Assembly (NCBI GenBank): GCA_019914995.1 | Contig: CM034127.1 | Location: forward strand, 4,092,001 to 4,156,000 | Source of the DNA: Acanthochlamys bracteata | Taxonomy: Eukaryota > Streptophyta > Magnoliopsida > Pandanales > Velloziaceae | Length of the DNA stretch: 64,000 bases | Direction: 5' to 3' | Shown here: positions 1 to 11,835 of the stretch, one piece after another | How the letters are laid out: the number at the start of each line of letters is the position of its first letter | Position numbering within the stretch: position 1 is the stretch's first letter | Translations under genes and position numbers: made by a program | Notes under the pieces: generated by a model | Database searches by the model: none | Told to the model about the DNA's origin: nothing | The model's input: the letters and a program-made list of their open reading frames with translations, nothing else

Positions 1-1465
1 CGCCACCTCTTCCATCGCCGTTTAATTATAACTGCCGGTGCCAGAGCCAGCTAATCAGGATTGAATTTATGAAAGCAAATGGCATAGGGTTGATGATGGA
101 AGGGGTGCTATTTATGAATGTGAAAGTAGAAAACCTAATTAGTACTTGTTTACTTAGCATTTGAACTCACGTTTTTTCTCAAAACTTCAATTCTAATTAA
201 CTTTTAAAATAAAACAAATACAAGAATTAAACTTATTTTTAAATTTTATTTTTGAAAAAATTTATCTTGAAAAGTTCAATTCAAAGGGTAGATAAAGACG
301 GCCTTAAAAGGAGAACTTAGTTTTGATAAGTGGGACTCCGCTGCTCCGATTAGATTGGACGATCCCTAATTATTGATGGTAAAGACTGCCGTTATGTTGC
401 ACGTTAAATACTGTATAAATTTTTTTAAAAAAAATTCTGCAAGTTCGACTTAATTCAACAAACCCACAAAACAAAGAAGTGAGAGTTGGTGAATGGAACT
501 AGATGCAATTTGATCACGTCTTTTTCATGGTCTGCACTGGGCAATGGTACAAATAATAGACAGTGTGTGTCGCTTTATGCACCAGATGGAAAAAGTCCTT
601 GCACAATAATTTATGATAAATATCACTCGTTACTAGTAAAATTCATAGGTGTGGTTCAAAATTTTTTATCAATATCACTTGTACTTTCAGTTCAAATTTA
701 TCATTTCATTAGTTGATTATTAATAGAGTAATTTAATGGATAAGATCACATTGCAAGTAAAATATATTTGTAAAAGAATGCTTGGAAAAAATTTTGTTAC
801 TCTTATAACTATATTCATAAGAACTTTATATAGCTTTTTATAAAAAAATTTGAAGTTCTACAATTAAAATAATAAAATAAGACTTTGATATTATGTACTT
901 AAAAAGTCAACGAACTGTATGTATAAAATGTTTGAAATTTAAAACTCAAGTGATAATAGGTTATGGTTGCTCTAACAATTTTCATCACAATATTGCGACA
1001 GACTGTAACAACCAATCAAACTTCTGATATTGAGAGTTTCTTCGCCGTAAAATAATACTGGCCACATATATGAATTTCATGATTGAAAAGGCGCGCAGTT
1101 TGTGGTTGCAGAAACGGGGCCTTTGCCTAAAAGCTGAAAATTGTTAAGATTCTTGATGTTTCACTTGATCAATACAATAATATTATATCTATCATTATTA
1201 ATATAATAGCGTATTTACTCTCCTTACAAAGTATACATACAGGGAACGTTTGGGAAACAGCAAAAGCTTAACACATGAGAGTGCATATTTTTAGATTTCT
1301 TAAACAATGTTTTACAAGTTCACTAAAAGCAATGAATAGAAACTCTGCCAAATAGAATAAATTAACTAGAAATATACAAATAAAAAACAGTTGTAAAAAC
1401 TCTACCAAATAAACCTCTATGCACATAGGCACTAAGTTATCACTTATTGTCCTGGCAGCTATTAA
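1..1465. other. AT-rich intergenic spacer
   Basis: No coding exon, RNA gene or well-bounded repeat was recognised here. The only open frames are short and rich in A/T-encoded residues, without family resemblance. Confidence 0.6.
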
Positions 1466-1726
1466 GGGGGCGTTTGGGATTGTTTATGAAATAAAACTTT
1501 TGTGAAATAAAGAGTATTTTTATCTTTTTTAAAAAACGAGCTCTATTTTTTTTTACTTCTAAAAAAATAATAAAAATATGTAATAAAAAGATCTCACTCC
1601 GTAGAATTTTTCTACACTTTCTAAATTTTTAAATAAATTTTTTATATATTTATAAAATATATATTAAAAAATATGAAATGGAGAATTGAAAAGTTGAGTT
1701 GGAGAAAAGCAAAGCCAAACACCCCC
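1466..1726. mobile_element. Tourist-like MITE (PIF/Harbinger type)
   Basis: A 261 bp AT-rich element begins GGGGGCGTTTGG and ends CCAAACACCCCC, so its termini are inverted repeats with one mismatch in 12. It is flanked by TAA at 1463-1465 and 1727-1729, the 3 bp target duplication expected of PIF/Harbinger elements. A closely similar copy lies at 7337-7590. It has no coding capacity, so it would have depended on a transposase from elsewhere. Confidence 0.85.
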
Positions 1727-1729
1727 TAA

Positions 1730-3053
1730 TTCATTGAAGTTGACACACCAGTACTAGTACCATTTCTCAATTTTCTTGCCTGCCCAATGGTTTCTTTCTC
1801 TTCCTACACTTGGGCTTCTGCTGGATATGAACAAAGAATTCAGGCCGAACTTCAACTTAGCATTTCTTTACTAAAAGTGATCAAGAAATAATTTGTATAC
1901 TTTTAAATAAATTTTATAAACTTATTTTTAACTTAATTTCAGAAACTCAAACACGTTCTTACTTTGTAACCTCTTTATAACAGCTGGCTACTCATCGTCA
2001 ATCTTCACAGTCAGTTGATGACGAAACTTTCTCCAAACAAGCCCACAATAACGGTTTTGGGCAGCTCTGCAAAGTTCTCAGTTTATTTTGACCAATTCAA
2101 AATCTTATAAAATGTTAACAGTTTGCTAAAATGAATAACAAAAGCTTGTTCTGTAAAATAAACAATTTCAATGTGCTGCACGCCATTGCTGCAGTGATCT
2201 CAACTGACATGGCAGACAAAGACTAGAAAAATTCTTGGATTCGAAGTTCCATTATCTATACTGTAGGAAAAAACCATGCCATATTCCTCCTATATCCATC
2301 TCGACCATTTAGAACTTACCCATCTCCGCTTATCAAACAACAGGCTATTGATCACTGTTGATCGACGGAAGACTTGCTCGTTGCTGTCCCCAACGACCGT
2401 GCTGCAATATCGGGACCAGTACGTAACGATCAAGAAAATGAATCGTCTTTCTGCAGAAGAAGAAGTAACGTTTGCGGAGCAGCGCGCAGCAAATGAAGAC
2501 CAAGATAGAGAATAAGCGTGCGCGTTTAACTCCACTGAACCGCGCGCTCTTGAAACGCTGCGACGGCGCTGGAAATAGACAGACGATTGAAGCGCGAACT
2601 GCTGTCAAGCGAGGATTTGTTGGAAAACTCTCCTTCAATGCCAAGAGAACAGGAAACCATTAATTGAAAGTTACTATCTTAACACAATATTCTTTGGTTA
2701 ATAAAAGAACCATAACCACACAAACTTTCCTTTTCAGAATCTAAGTCATGCTTAAACTTTTTACAGACCAAATCTAATATACGAGCATCAGAAGGAATAG
2801 AATATCGACAGCAAAGGCAATAACCACCACCAGGAAAAAATCGTAGTGCTAATGGGAAGATTATGGTCAACCAGCCATGCACCTGTCTTCATGCCTAGGC
2901 TTCTCTTTGTCTTAATAGATTTGCTCAGTTGTTAAGGATGCGCACAAAGTTTCTCACACCTTCCCTCAATTCAGCTTGTCAACTATTCCTTCCGAATTTG
3001 TAGTTGTGCCATTTTCATCTCTACCGCAACCTGATAGCATTTCTCAAGCACTA
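1730..3053. other. Intergenic / 3' flank of the RopGAP gene
   Basis: Contains the downstream flank and presumably the 3' UTR of the minus-strand RopGAP gene. Overlapping open frames at about 2276-2660 lie on both strands in a locally GC-richer patch, but neither strand resembles a known protein. I see no RNA gene. Confidence 0.5.
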
Positions 3054-6000
3054 TTAGATGGAGTTCTTTCCCCGTGAACTTTCATCCTGTTTCTCACCGA
3101 AAATGCCCCTAACTCCCAAACTTTCAACTTTGTTGTCACCTTCCGGACAATGGCCTGTGCTGAACAAGAACTTCCCCAGGGCAGCCTTATCAAAATAAGG
3201 AAACCCGTTGAGGTTATCATCATATCTGTCAGTAGATGTTGCATAGGTTTGAGGCTCATCCTTGTCACTTGTTTCTGAGCAGGATTGAAAAGATCCAACT
3301 GCTGCATCTTCCTCTCTTTCACGCAACATCTTCATGATCAATGTCTTTAGGAAGTTCATCACTTGACCGGCATGAATAAGTGCAGTTAACGGATCCGCCA
3401 TCTGGGACATGGACAACATGAATGTATTAGATTATGCGAATCAGTTTCTATTTGCTGCAAATTTATGTTAGAAACCAAGTTGCCACATCTGTACCTGTGT
3501 CATGTTTGGTGCAAAAACCATAGCAATATTCCTAGCATTCATTTTATTCTGAAACTCATGCCCCACAACATCTGCCATCAAATTAATGGCCCAGTCCAGC
3601 AATGCTGCTTCTATCGGCGGGAGTTTCCTGATAATACTGAGGCATTCTTTTTCAGAGTTGCAATGCATCATCTCATCTGGTGTGATAGAGTCAAGTATCC
3701 CTGTTGGAAGTTCTCTAAACCATGCCTGCAGTTTTTATCAAGAAATTATTTAGAGCAAATGCTGAGAGATCATGGACCTGAGGAGCAAGAAAAAGTGCTT
3801 CTGAATTGTTTTAGACATCATTCCCAATTAATCTTTGACAACTAGATTAGCATTCAAATTTCACTTTAGGAATGAAATTTTATCTTTCTACGCAGTCTAG
3901 GATCTGTACTGCTTCCATAACCTTTGAAGAGTCCTGCGACTAATTATGAGAAAGCACAAGGACTTCAATAGACTACAGGGGAAAGTTCATACATACATCA
4001 TTCAACAAAATGTATAGTGAAAATAAACAAGGACAAAAGCGATTTCAGGACTTCATATGGGTTCCAGAATATAGTAGTTGTCATTTCATGATACATAGGA
4101 ACAGTCAGTCACATAGTTGTTTAACATAGAGTTATATGTGTATCTATACGCAATGCGAAAGAGAATCTTTTAACATTTGGCACTCTAGGACTTCTTAATT
4201 AATTCAAGAACCACCTTTCCAAACATGTTAAATGAGTTCTGCACTTTCATAATGGAAAGTGTTGATATTTATTTCTTCAGAGCATCTCTCTACAAATAAA
4301 ATGAAAAATGGTCTTCAAACTTACATTCCAATTTCTGAAGACTATGGGTTATATAACTTAGCCTTGAGGAGGCAACCCTTGAAATATGTTGATATGGAGT
4401 TAGGGTATCAAACCAGATTACATGTTACAATCAGAAGATTTGGTAAGAAGCAAATGGTAAACAAGGATTGTTTGTAAGCATACTACACTGTGTGTGAATT
4501 TGTAAATGGTGTTCTGTATGATTTTCATTGATGTTGATTTCAAATATTTCAATGTGGAAAGACAAATTTAAGAAATCTTATTACTATAACAACTACTATA
4601 GAGCAATCAGTACCTTAATAAGACCTGCCAGGCAATGCAAATCAATATCTTCTGGGATTACTCCTTTGCTCAATTGTTCCCTAACATAAACCTCTTCACC
4701 ATTCTCTGCATTGATTCTGAAAATCCCTTCGACCTTTAAGAAGGAAAAGGAATAGAAAATTTTCCAGATCCATACACATTAAGTTCCAACTATCAGGCTT
4801 TTAAGGATAGTATGTACCTCCAACCCTCCTTGTGAATATAAGTACTGTTGCATTAGGAGTAATATTGTCGGAACACTATTTCCTCTAGAATCATATGAAC
4901 ATTGCATTGATGTTGCAGACACTCCAAAGACACTTGCACTGCAGGCCAGAAGGAAAATGTTGCTATAGTCAATTTCATGAAAAACCTCTATATATTGAGC
5001 AAACAAAAGATGTCCCAAGTAAAAGAAATAATTAATAATCTGAAAGAACAAGATCTAAACATTTAAGGACATAACGACTATCAAAGAGAGCCCACGTGAG
5101 TTGTATAGCAATGATAAGCTAGATATTACAAGGACTTCCGAATTCCAAACACCTCCAAAATAATTGCAACCTTAGACATAATTAGAAATCAAAAGAAAAA
5201 TCTCTTGATTAACATCTCTTACTATTTAATTGTTCCTAGCATAAGGAAAAGAACGTCTCGCAACATGTAAGAGTTGATTGTCAGCTCCCATTACATGAAT
5301 GTGTTTGCACGATATGACCTACTCCAATCCACAAGATCAGAAGCTTTGAGTTAATATCCTAAGCATGCTAATGTCTTGATGAACAACATAACTGATCAGT
5401 GCCAAAGATGGCTCCCTCAATTATAGATTAGTTTAGGTAGCCATACAAAAATTAGATATGGTGTCTGCCACCGACTAGGTTATCAGCTTTTTCACCAGGT
5501 TTAATAGATAAAAAAAATTCTCTTATTATCCGGGAAGATCTTTGGATTGTTTAAGAGGTCATAGAAAACAGTAAAATTGTATGATCCTGGTAATATTTCA
5601 CACCATGTATGCAGCAAAGTTAATTATGAAAACATGTTCATTTCATTAGGCGCACAGTGCACTACTTCTAGACAGATTAAATAATGAAATAGATAAAAAA
5701 TAATTCTAATGGATGTATATAAAACAAACAAGTAGCTTAACCTACATTGGGTAAAGTTTTATGTGCTCCTTAATCAACTTCATATACGGATACCGCTGCT
5801 AATACTTGCATTTTACAGAGTAAACCAAAAAACCACACAACATGTATACAGTATCAAATGAAAAAAACTACCATGAACTGTCTCCATAAATGCATCAACT
5901 ACATGTAAATTCCCGCTGGGTACTCCTAAATTTCGAGCCCATCTTTTATGATTTTGGTCCCAGCATGCGTATTCCATGCCTTAGGTGTGGATAACTAAAT

Positions 6001-6898
6001 TCCCAACCACCAGGTCCTAACTCCAATTTAAAAGCTGCTCCTTGCAAGTATTTAATTTGCTAGAGAAAATTATGAAACTTCATGATGAAAAATTATAGGA
6101 AAAAAAAATCACTTTTTCAACTCCCGACTACATCGCAACTCCATTTATTCACAGAACACACCGAATTTCTTCTACCTACAGACTAATAAAAAGAAGTTTG
6201 TTCCCTTCTCCTTCAAAATCCTAATACATTCTTCATTTTACTGCTATTTCATTCCCCAGCATTACTGTTTCTCATTCATCATGTATAAAGTAAGACTACA
6301 AATAACCACAACAATCGCATATCTCCCACTCTCTATTGGTATTACTGACGATGAAAGAACCAAAATGTTTCAAATTTCTGCAATTCAATTTCAATCCAAC
6401 TGATGCAATGAAACACATTTCATATAAATTTAAATTAACCAAAACAATGATAGTAAAACTAATAAACAACCGAAGAAACACAAGAAAAGAAAAAAGATGA
6501 AGTTTTGATTCAACGGACCTTGCGCTGGGAACAGATGGAGAAACATGGGGAACAAAATCAGCAGGAAGACCGAGGAATCCATCGAAAGGATCGAATGTCA
6601 CGTGCGCGACGTGTCGTACATCTGTTGGCCTACCGATTTCTGCACCGCTCAACGCAGCGGTTGTGTGTCTTCCCCTTCCACCACCACCTCTGCCGGCGCT
6701 CATTCCTCCGCAAACAACCAACGTCCGCCTGATCGCGGCCAACACTACTGCTACGAACGATAGCGTCCTGCTATAACTCTCTGCTTCTTCTACTTCTTCG
6801 TTTTCTTCCTCTTCTACTGGCACTGGTGCTGTTACTTTTTGGTGCTGTTGTTGTTGCTGGTAGAAATGCGAGAGCGGAGAAAGTTGGAAACGGCGCAT
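3054..6898 (-). CDS. Rop GTPase-activating protein with CRIB motif (RopGAP)
   Basis: Five exons join to a 399-residue protein: 6898-6519, 4938-4818, 4733-4614, 3725-3495 and 3401-3054. A CRIB motif (about residues 88-103, IGRPTDVRHVAHVTF) precedes a RhoGAP domain (about 130-310). The RhoGAP domain contains the EGIFRINAENG loop with the probable arginine finger R173, and the conserved blocks LPPIEAALLDW and NKMNARNIAMVFAPNMTQ. CRIB followed by GAP is the plant-specific RopGAP layout. These proteins speed GTP hydrolysis on Rop/RAC small GTPases at the plasma membrane or cortical microtubules, and the CRIB motif helps bind Rop. The acidic/Gln-rich N-terminus (residues 13-40) is not conserved. 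The start is the first ATG in frame with the CRIB, so N-terminal length is the weakest part. The C-terminal ~90 residues are low-complexity; a further alternative exon is possible. Confidence 0.92.
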
Positions 6899-7336
6899 GG
6901 GATTGTTTCGTTTTCGTTCGGGTCTGTAATGATTTCTGAATCCGAAAACAAAACAAGTAGAAGAAGAAGATGAACAGATCGTGCGCGGGTGACGATCGAC
7001 CGAGAAAAGAAAAAGAGTACAGAGAACTGGAACAGCTCAGTTCACATGCTTCTGCTTGTATATTACTACTAATGGAATGCAATGGAATGCAATGAACTCT
7101 AATGAATGTTCAGGGAACGAAATGAATAAGAGAGAGAGGGGTGGGGGGCGGTGGGCGGGGAGATGTTTATAATTTGTACGTATGAGAAATTTAAACCCAA
7201 AAATTGAAAATGAAACAGAAGGTGTTTTGTACTTCTTGGACTTGGAAGAGTTAGTTAATAGAACAGAAATATTAATATTGGGATTATATTAGATTGTTTG
7301 TTGTTATAGAGGACTTACTTGCCGCCCACTTTCTTA
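6899..7336 (-). promoter_or_regulatory. 5' leader and promoter region of the RopGAP gene
   Basis: Upstream of the RopGAP start lies a purine-rich tract, with a GA-repeat then G-rich run at about 7128-7161, and a short direct repeat of AATGGAATGC at about 7072-7091. These would read as CT-rich leader sequence on the gene strand. No convincing TATA box was identified. Confidence 0.35.
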
Positions 7337-7590
7337 GGTGCGTTTGGGATTGCTTATGAAATGGAGCTTTTGTAAAATAAAGAGTATTTTTTGTTTTTAA
7401 AAAAACGTATTTTTATTTTTTTTTTCTAAAAAATAATAAAAATATGTAATAAAAAGATCTCACTCCGTAGAATTTTTCTATACTTTCTAAATTTTTAAAT
7501 AAATTTTTTATATATTTATAAAATATGTATTGAAAAATGTAAAATGGAGAATTGAAAAGTTGGATTGGGGGAAAGCAAAGCCAAACACCC
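7337..7590. mobile_element. Tourist-like MITE, second copy
   Basis: A 254 bp element in the same orientation as the copy at 1466-1726 and very similar along its length, including a shared core around ATCTCACTCCGTAGAATTTT. Its ends are GGTGCGTTTGG and CCAAACACCC. It is flanked by TTA at 7334-7336 and 7591-7593, again a 3 bp T/A target duplication. Close similarity between copies suggests fairly recent activity of the family. Confidence 0.85.
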
Positions 7591-8309
7591 TTAATACATA
7601 ATATGGATTTTATTGGGATCATTAATTTGTATTTAATTCTGGAGCAATCTGCTTCTGATGGTGATATACATGTCGATTTTTATAAAAATAAATTTTTGAT
7701 GAGAAGTCAAAACTTAATAAAAGTAAAATTTATAGTGATAATTAAAATATATAAATTAAATTTAAAATAAATTTTATTAAAATAAATTTTGATGTAAAAA
7801 TAAAAATTCTATTTGAAATGATAACTCAAAATCTAAAATAAAAACATACCTTTCGGAATTTAAATATGCCCTTAATTTTAAATACTGTTGAACTAGTATG
7901 AGACAGAAGGGGTCGGTTCGAATTGCGATAGTTTGGTAGAACTTCTAAGAATATATGTATATCTTTTAATTTAAAATTTTTGAAAAGTAAAATCTTATAT
8001 ATATAAAGTTTTTAAAGTTTTAAATATTTTAAAAAAATTTTAAATAAAAAATTGAAAAAAATAGAAAAGTATTCATAAACAACGTTAAACGGGATCAAAT
8101 ACATATGTGAAAGATATATCTATCTCATATCTTTATATATTTTGTTTGATCCAAAAATTGACGTTTCATAAAAATAACATAACGTCAGTAATTATATTAA
8201 TATTTGTTTATTTTGATAGTTAAGTATAGCTTGATTAATGGTTAGAATTAATAGTGAACAAAACATGAGCAGATTTTGAACGGCTCTATTTCTCTTCGGA
8301 TATAGGTTT

Positions 8310-8830
8310 GCGGTAGTATTTTTGAAATAGAATTTTTTAGAATGAATAATATTTTTATTTTTTTTATTTAAAAAATGTAATAAAAATATATAATAAAAAA
8401 TCTCACTATGTAATTTTTTTATATTTTTTAATATTTTAAATAAATTTTTAAATATTTATAAAATATATATTAAAAAATGTAAAATTAAAAATTAAAAAAA
8501 TACTTCCGTGATAAATTAACCCAAACGCACAGTTTTTGAAAAATTACTTTTGTGAAAAATTACAAAATTATTTTCGTGTTAATATTAATTATTTAGCAGG
8601 TGCTCAGAAATATTTTTTAAAAGTATTTTTTAAAATAAAAATATTTTATTTTATCTTAATATTTGAGCTATGTTATTTTGATAAAAAATAACAAAATAAA
8701 TTATTAAAACTTTTATTGAAAATTGTTTCTATATTTTATAAAATTTTATAAAATATTATAAAAAATTAACTAAAAATTAAAAATTAAAAATTAAAAAAAT
8801 ATTTTATAAAATACTTAGCCAAACGCATCC
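8310..8830. repeat. Degenerate MITE-family copies
   Basis: Two diverged AT-rich segments in tandem resemble the Tourist-like copies. One is roughly 8310-8530, ending CCAAACGCAC, and keeps the core around AATCTCACTATGTAA. The other is roughly 8600-8830, ending GCCAAACGCATCC. Left termini and target duplications are no longer recognisable, so boundaries are approximate. Confidence 0.5.
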
Positions 8831-9489
8831 TGACCTTTACAAAACACGAGCACTACCTTAAATAGCGCTGGTTGATTTATTAAAAGATAATTTTAGTTAC
8901 TAACTGGGCCATATATCCGGTATGGAGAAAGCAATTACTAATTAGGTGTTAGCGGTATGCAAAGAAGATCTATGGCTCCATAATTGAGATTGCACTTAGA
9001 CCAAAATGACTCAAAGTACAAAAGGTACTACTTGATATCACACAATTTTGCGTCTTATCAAGAGCTTGATGATCTACATTTTGGAACATAATTCACAATC
9101 CTTCTAAAAGAAAAGACAATAATTTAAATTTTCATTTTTCTGTGTTTGAGATGTGAGCAATATTTTCAAATACCCTGCAAAATAAATAATATGTAGTGCA
9201 AATATTTGTAATGGGATGATTGTCATGTAGTTGAGCAGTTGTTTATCAGCATAATTAACTGCATGATGTATAAAACAACAGAAATAGATTACTTAGAATT
9301 CCTTGCTTAATTTGTGGGTAGGAAAACTTTTTGGATAATAACAATATAAAAAAGAGCTATATGCAGTCTATGAGCTGTCCAAAAAAGATGTGATATCCAT
9401 GTCCTGTTCCTAAACGAATCCTCTTTGTAAGAGTATTAAGACCAAATCCAAACAAAACTTAATGCTCTGCATTCCCAGATCTTAATAAA

Positions 9490-10010
9490 GATTTAATTTC
9501 ACGTTAGTTATCAATAATTCTGAAATAATATTCATAAATATTTTGGCTCATTAATCTCATAGCCAATTAGTTTTGTAAAAAAATTCTAAATTCGTCACAT
9601 AATATCAAAACGAGTTAAATCGGATCGGCTTAAAATGTGAGTTAAATTTAACTTTATTATTTATATCTATTCATGACATCATGGTCTGCTTTTATTATAA
9701 AGCAAAATAGCTCATTTTATTTCAGGACGGATAATCCGTTTCATTTAAGGACTATTGTTCACTATATTATAGGACAAATAGCTTACTTTATTTCAGAACA
9801 GATAATTCGCTTCATCTTTCATCCAAATTTATTACAGGACAAATAGCCCGCATTAGTTCAATGAAAAAAACGCTCTGTTGAAAGGCAGGTGTTAAAAAAA
9901 CTTTAGTCTCACATTACCTATCAATAGTTTTGAGAGAATATTCACAAAGATTTAGCTCACTCTTTTTATAATCAATTAATTTTGAGAAATTTTAAATTCA
10001 CCACAGCAAA
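9490..10010. repeat. Diverged direct repeat with internal ~65-72 bp tandem units
   Basis: The segment at about 9490-9600 recurs at about 9895-10005, with shared phrases around TATCAATA, ATATTCA and AATTAGTTTTG/AATTAATTTTG. Between them, units starting near 9703, 9771 and 9836 repeat the phrase AGGACAAATAGC followed by TTTATTTCAG. This could be the remains of a small terminal-repeat retroelement whose ends are the outer direct repeats, but no primer-binding site or coding region was seen. Confidence 0.45.
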
Positions 10011-10214
10011 ATTCAGTACATTATATTTATATGAGATAAAATAATCTCTATAAGTTTTTAACCAAATATATAAAGCTTGCAATACAAATACAATTTTGGT
10101 GTGAACTTTTATTAGAGTCGGTTCACATTCGAGGCTGATTTGCCTATATATTAGAAAGCTCAATCAATACAGAAATGGTTGTGCTACAAGTCTCAAAATA
10201 TAACTAAGGTCCTT

Positions 10215-10540
10215 CGTTCCATTTTATTTGTTGGAGGATCTACCATGGAAAGAAAGCGAATCACGGATCGGTACACATCATAATAATCGTGTCCCGTCCA
10301 TATTTCTCCCTTCCTCCTTTTTCGATAATTGATTCGCTTCCATGAAGCGAAATAGCTTCAATCCTTGGAGGTTAGGTTCAAGAGACGATCGAGCTGAGCT
10401 ATGGCTTTCCTATCCTAGCCAACCGTCAAAGAGTTTTAGTGGAACTGTACCGGAGTAATGAGTCACAATGCAGTCTTTGCATTGCTTTTGTAGAGTAGTA
10501 GATCAGTTGAGTAAATTCTTGAATCAGGCGTATTTTACTA
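10215..10540. other. Compositionally distinct segment, possible organelle-DNA insertion
   Basis: This ~325 bp stretch is clearly less AT-rich than both flanks, has no long A/T runs, and reads like plant mitochondrial intergenic DNA, with mixed composition and short inverted GCTTC/GAAGC pairs. It contains no complete gene. The mitochondrial origin is inferred from style only. Confidence 0.3.
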
Positions 10541-11053
10541 AATGAATAGATTGCTCCCGTTGAAAGGGATCTTTTTACATACAAGGATTTCATAAAAAAG
10601 TCAAATTCAAAAGTTTAAGTCAATATGCTTACAACTCTTTAATATATGAACAATCTTTAATTTTTTTTTTTTATCCATATGAGTTTAATTTGACTAATTC
10701 TTATACTCGACAATTTTATTCTCATACACCGTATTTTTCTTTCCAAACTCCCGAATCCCAATTCTAACATATGAGCAGAAGATCATTAGCTCATAAATGA
10801 GCAGAAGATCTTTGATTCTAGTGTGGCAATAACGTCCTAGACATTAATCTTTCTAGAAACAACTTAGTTCACCAAATGCTTCATTACAGTTAAACAAAAG
10901 AGGCGTATTTCTTGTTTACCGATTTCGCCGTCATTACAAGTTAGAAAATTTTTAAGACTCGCTCGCTTTTAAATTATACACTTTTTCCAAGTACATGATT
11001 TAACCAGTAATTAACACATCAAAAACTAATCTGTCTTCAAAACACCTAAACAG

Positions 11054-11835
11054 CATAGTTGTCAGATCCGGACCGATCCGTCTGAGTCGACCCGAAAATC
11101 ATCGATCCGGACGGTAAATTAGTCCGGATTTGCAAAAAAATCGTTTATGTAATCGACCCATTTCAATCCGGTTTGATCCGCTTCAACCCGATCAACTCGC
11201 CCGCCCGGATCAAACTGGATTAAGAAATTTTTTTAAAAATTAATTAAAAAATTTTAAATTGATGATATATTTTATGCAAAAATAATTATTAATAGTCATA
11301 TGTAGTTTAAATTTAGCATTTGGATGTGATAATTCAAAATTATAATTGATTATTTTTTATTTGTAAATATCAATTATTAGTGATTTTTAAATTTTTTATA
11401 TTGTAAAATATTTAGACTCAAATATGTATACTTAAAAAAATTAGTTATATCTCTTTTATGATTTATCTATTTTATGATTTTATTTTTTTCTAGTTTTCTA
11501 ATTTATTTAAATATTTCTATTTATAAATTTTAGTTGTTATTATTATTGTTGGTGGTGGCAATACTTCAATTTTTGCTGTGATTATTATTACTGTTGTTGT
11601 TGATAATAATAATATAATAAAAATACTCTAATTTTTTGTTATGATTGCTATAGCTATTATTATTGGTAATATCATTAGTAGTAAATTTCTTACTATAATA
11701 ATAATTATTATTAGTTAAAAATGCTTTAATATTATTGATCCGACGGTTCGACTGGTTGACCCGACAGTTCAATCCGAAAATTATGACCCAAAAATTTTTT
11801 CGGTTCAATGTCCGGTTTGATTCTTACAACTATAT
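11054..11835. mobile_element. Non-autonomous DNA transposon-like element with inverted termini
   Basis: The left end (ATAGTTGTCAGATCCGGACC) and the reverse complement of the right end (ATAGTTGTAAGAATCAAACC) form imperfect terminal inverted repeats of about 20 bp. GC-rich subterminal blocks full of CCGGAT/GATCCG words lie just inside each end (11065-11220 and 11740-11825), around a very AT-rich centre containing TTATTA repeats. No open frame of useful length is present. Target duplications are not clear, so the superfamily is undecided. Confidence 0.6.

Noticed and set aside
2276-2660. Overlapping 60-100 codon open frames on both strands
   Set aside because: Neither strand shows family motifs or splice-supported continuation; some frames need non-ATG starts.
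7913-7925. GGTTCGAAT word as a tRNA B box
   Set aside because: No A box or cloverleaf can be folded around it.
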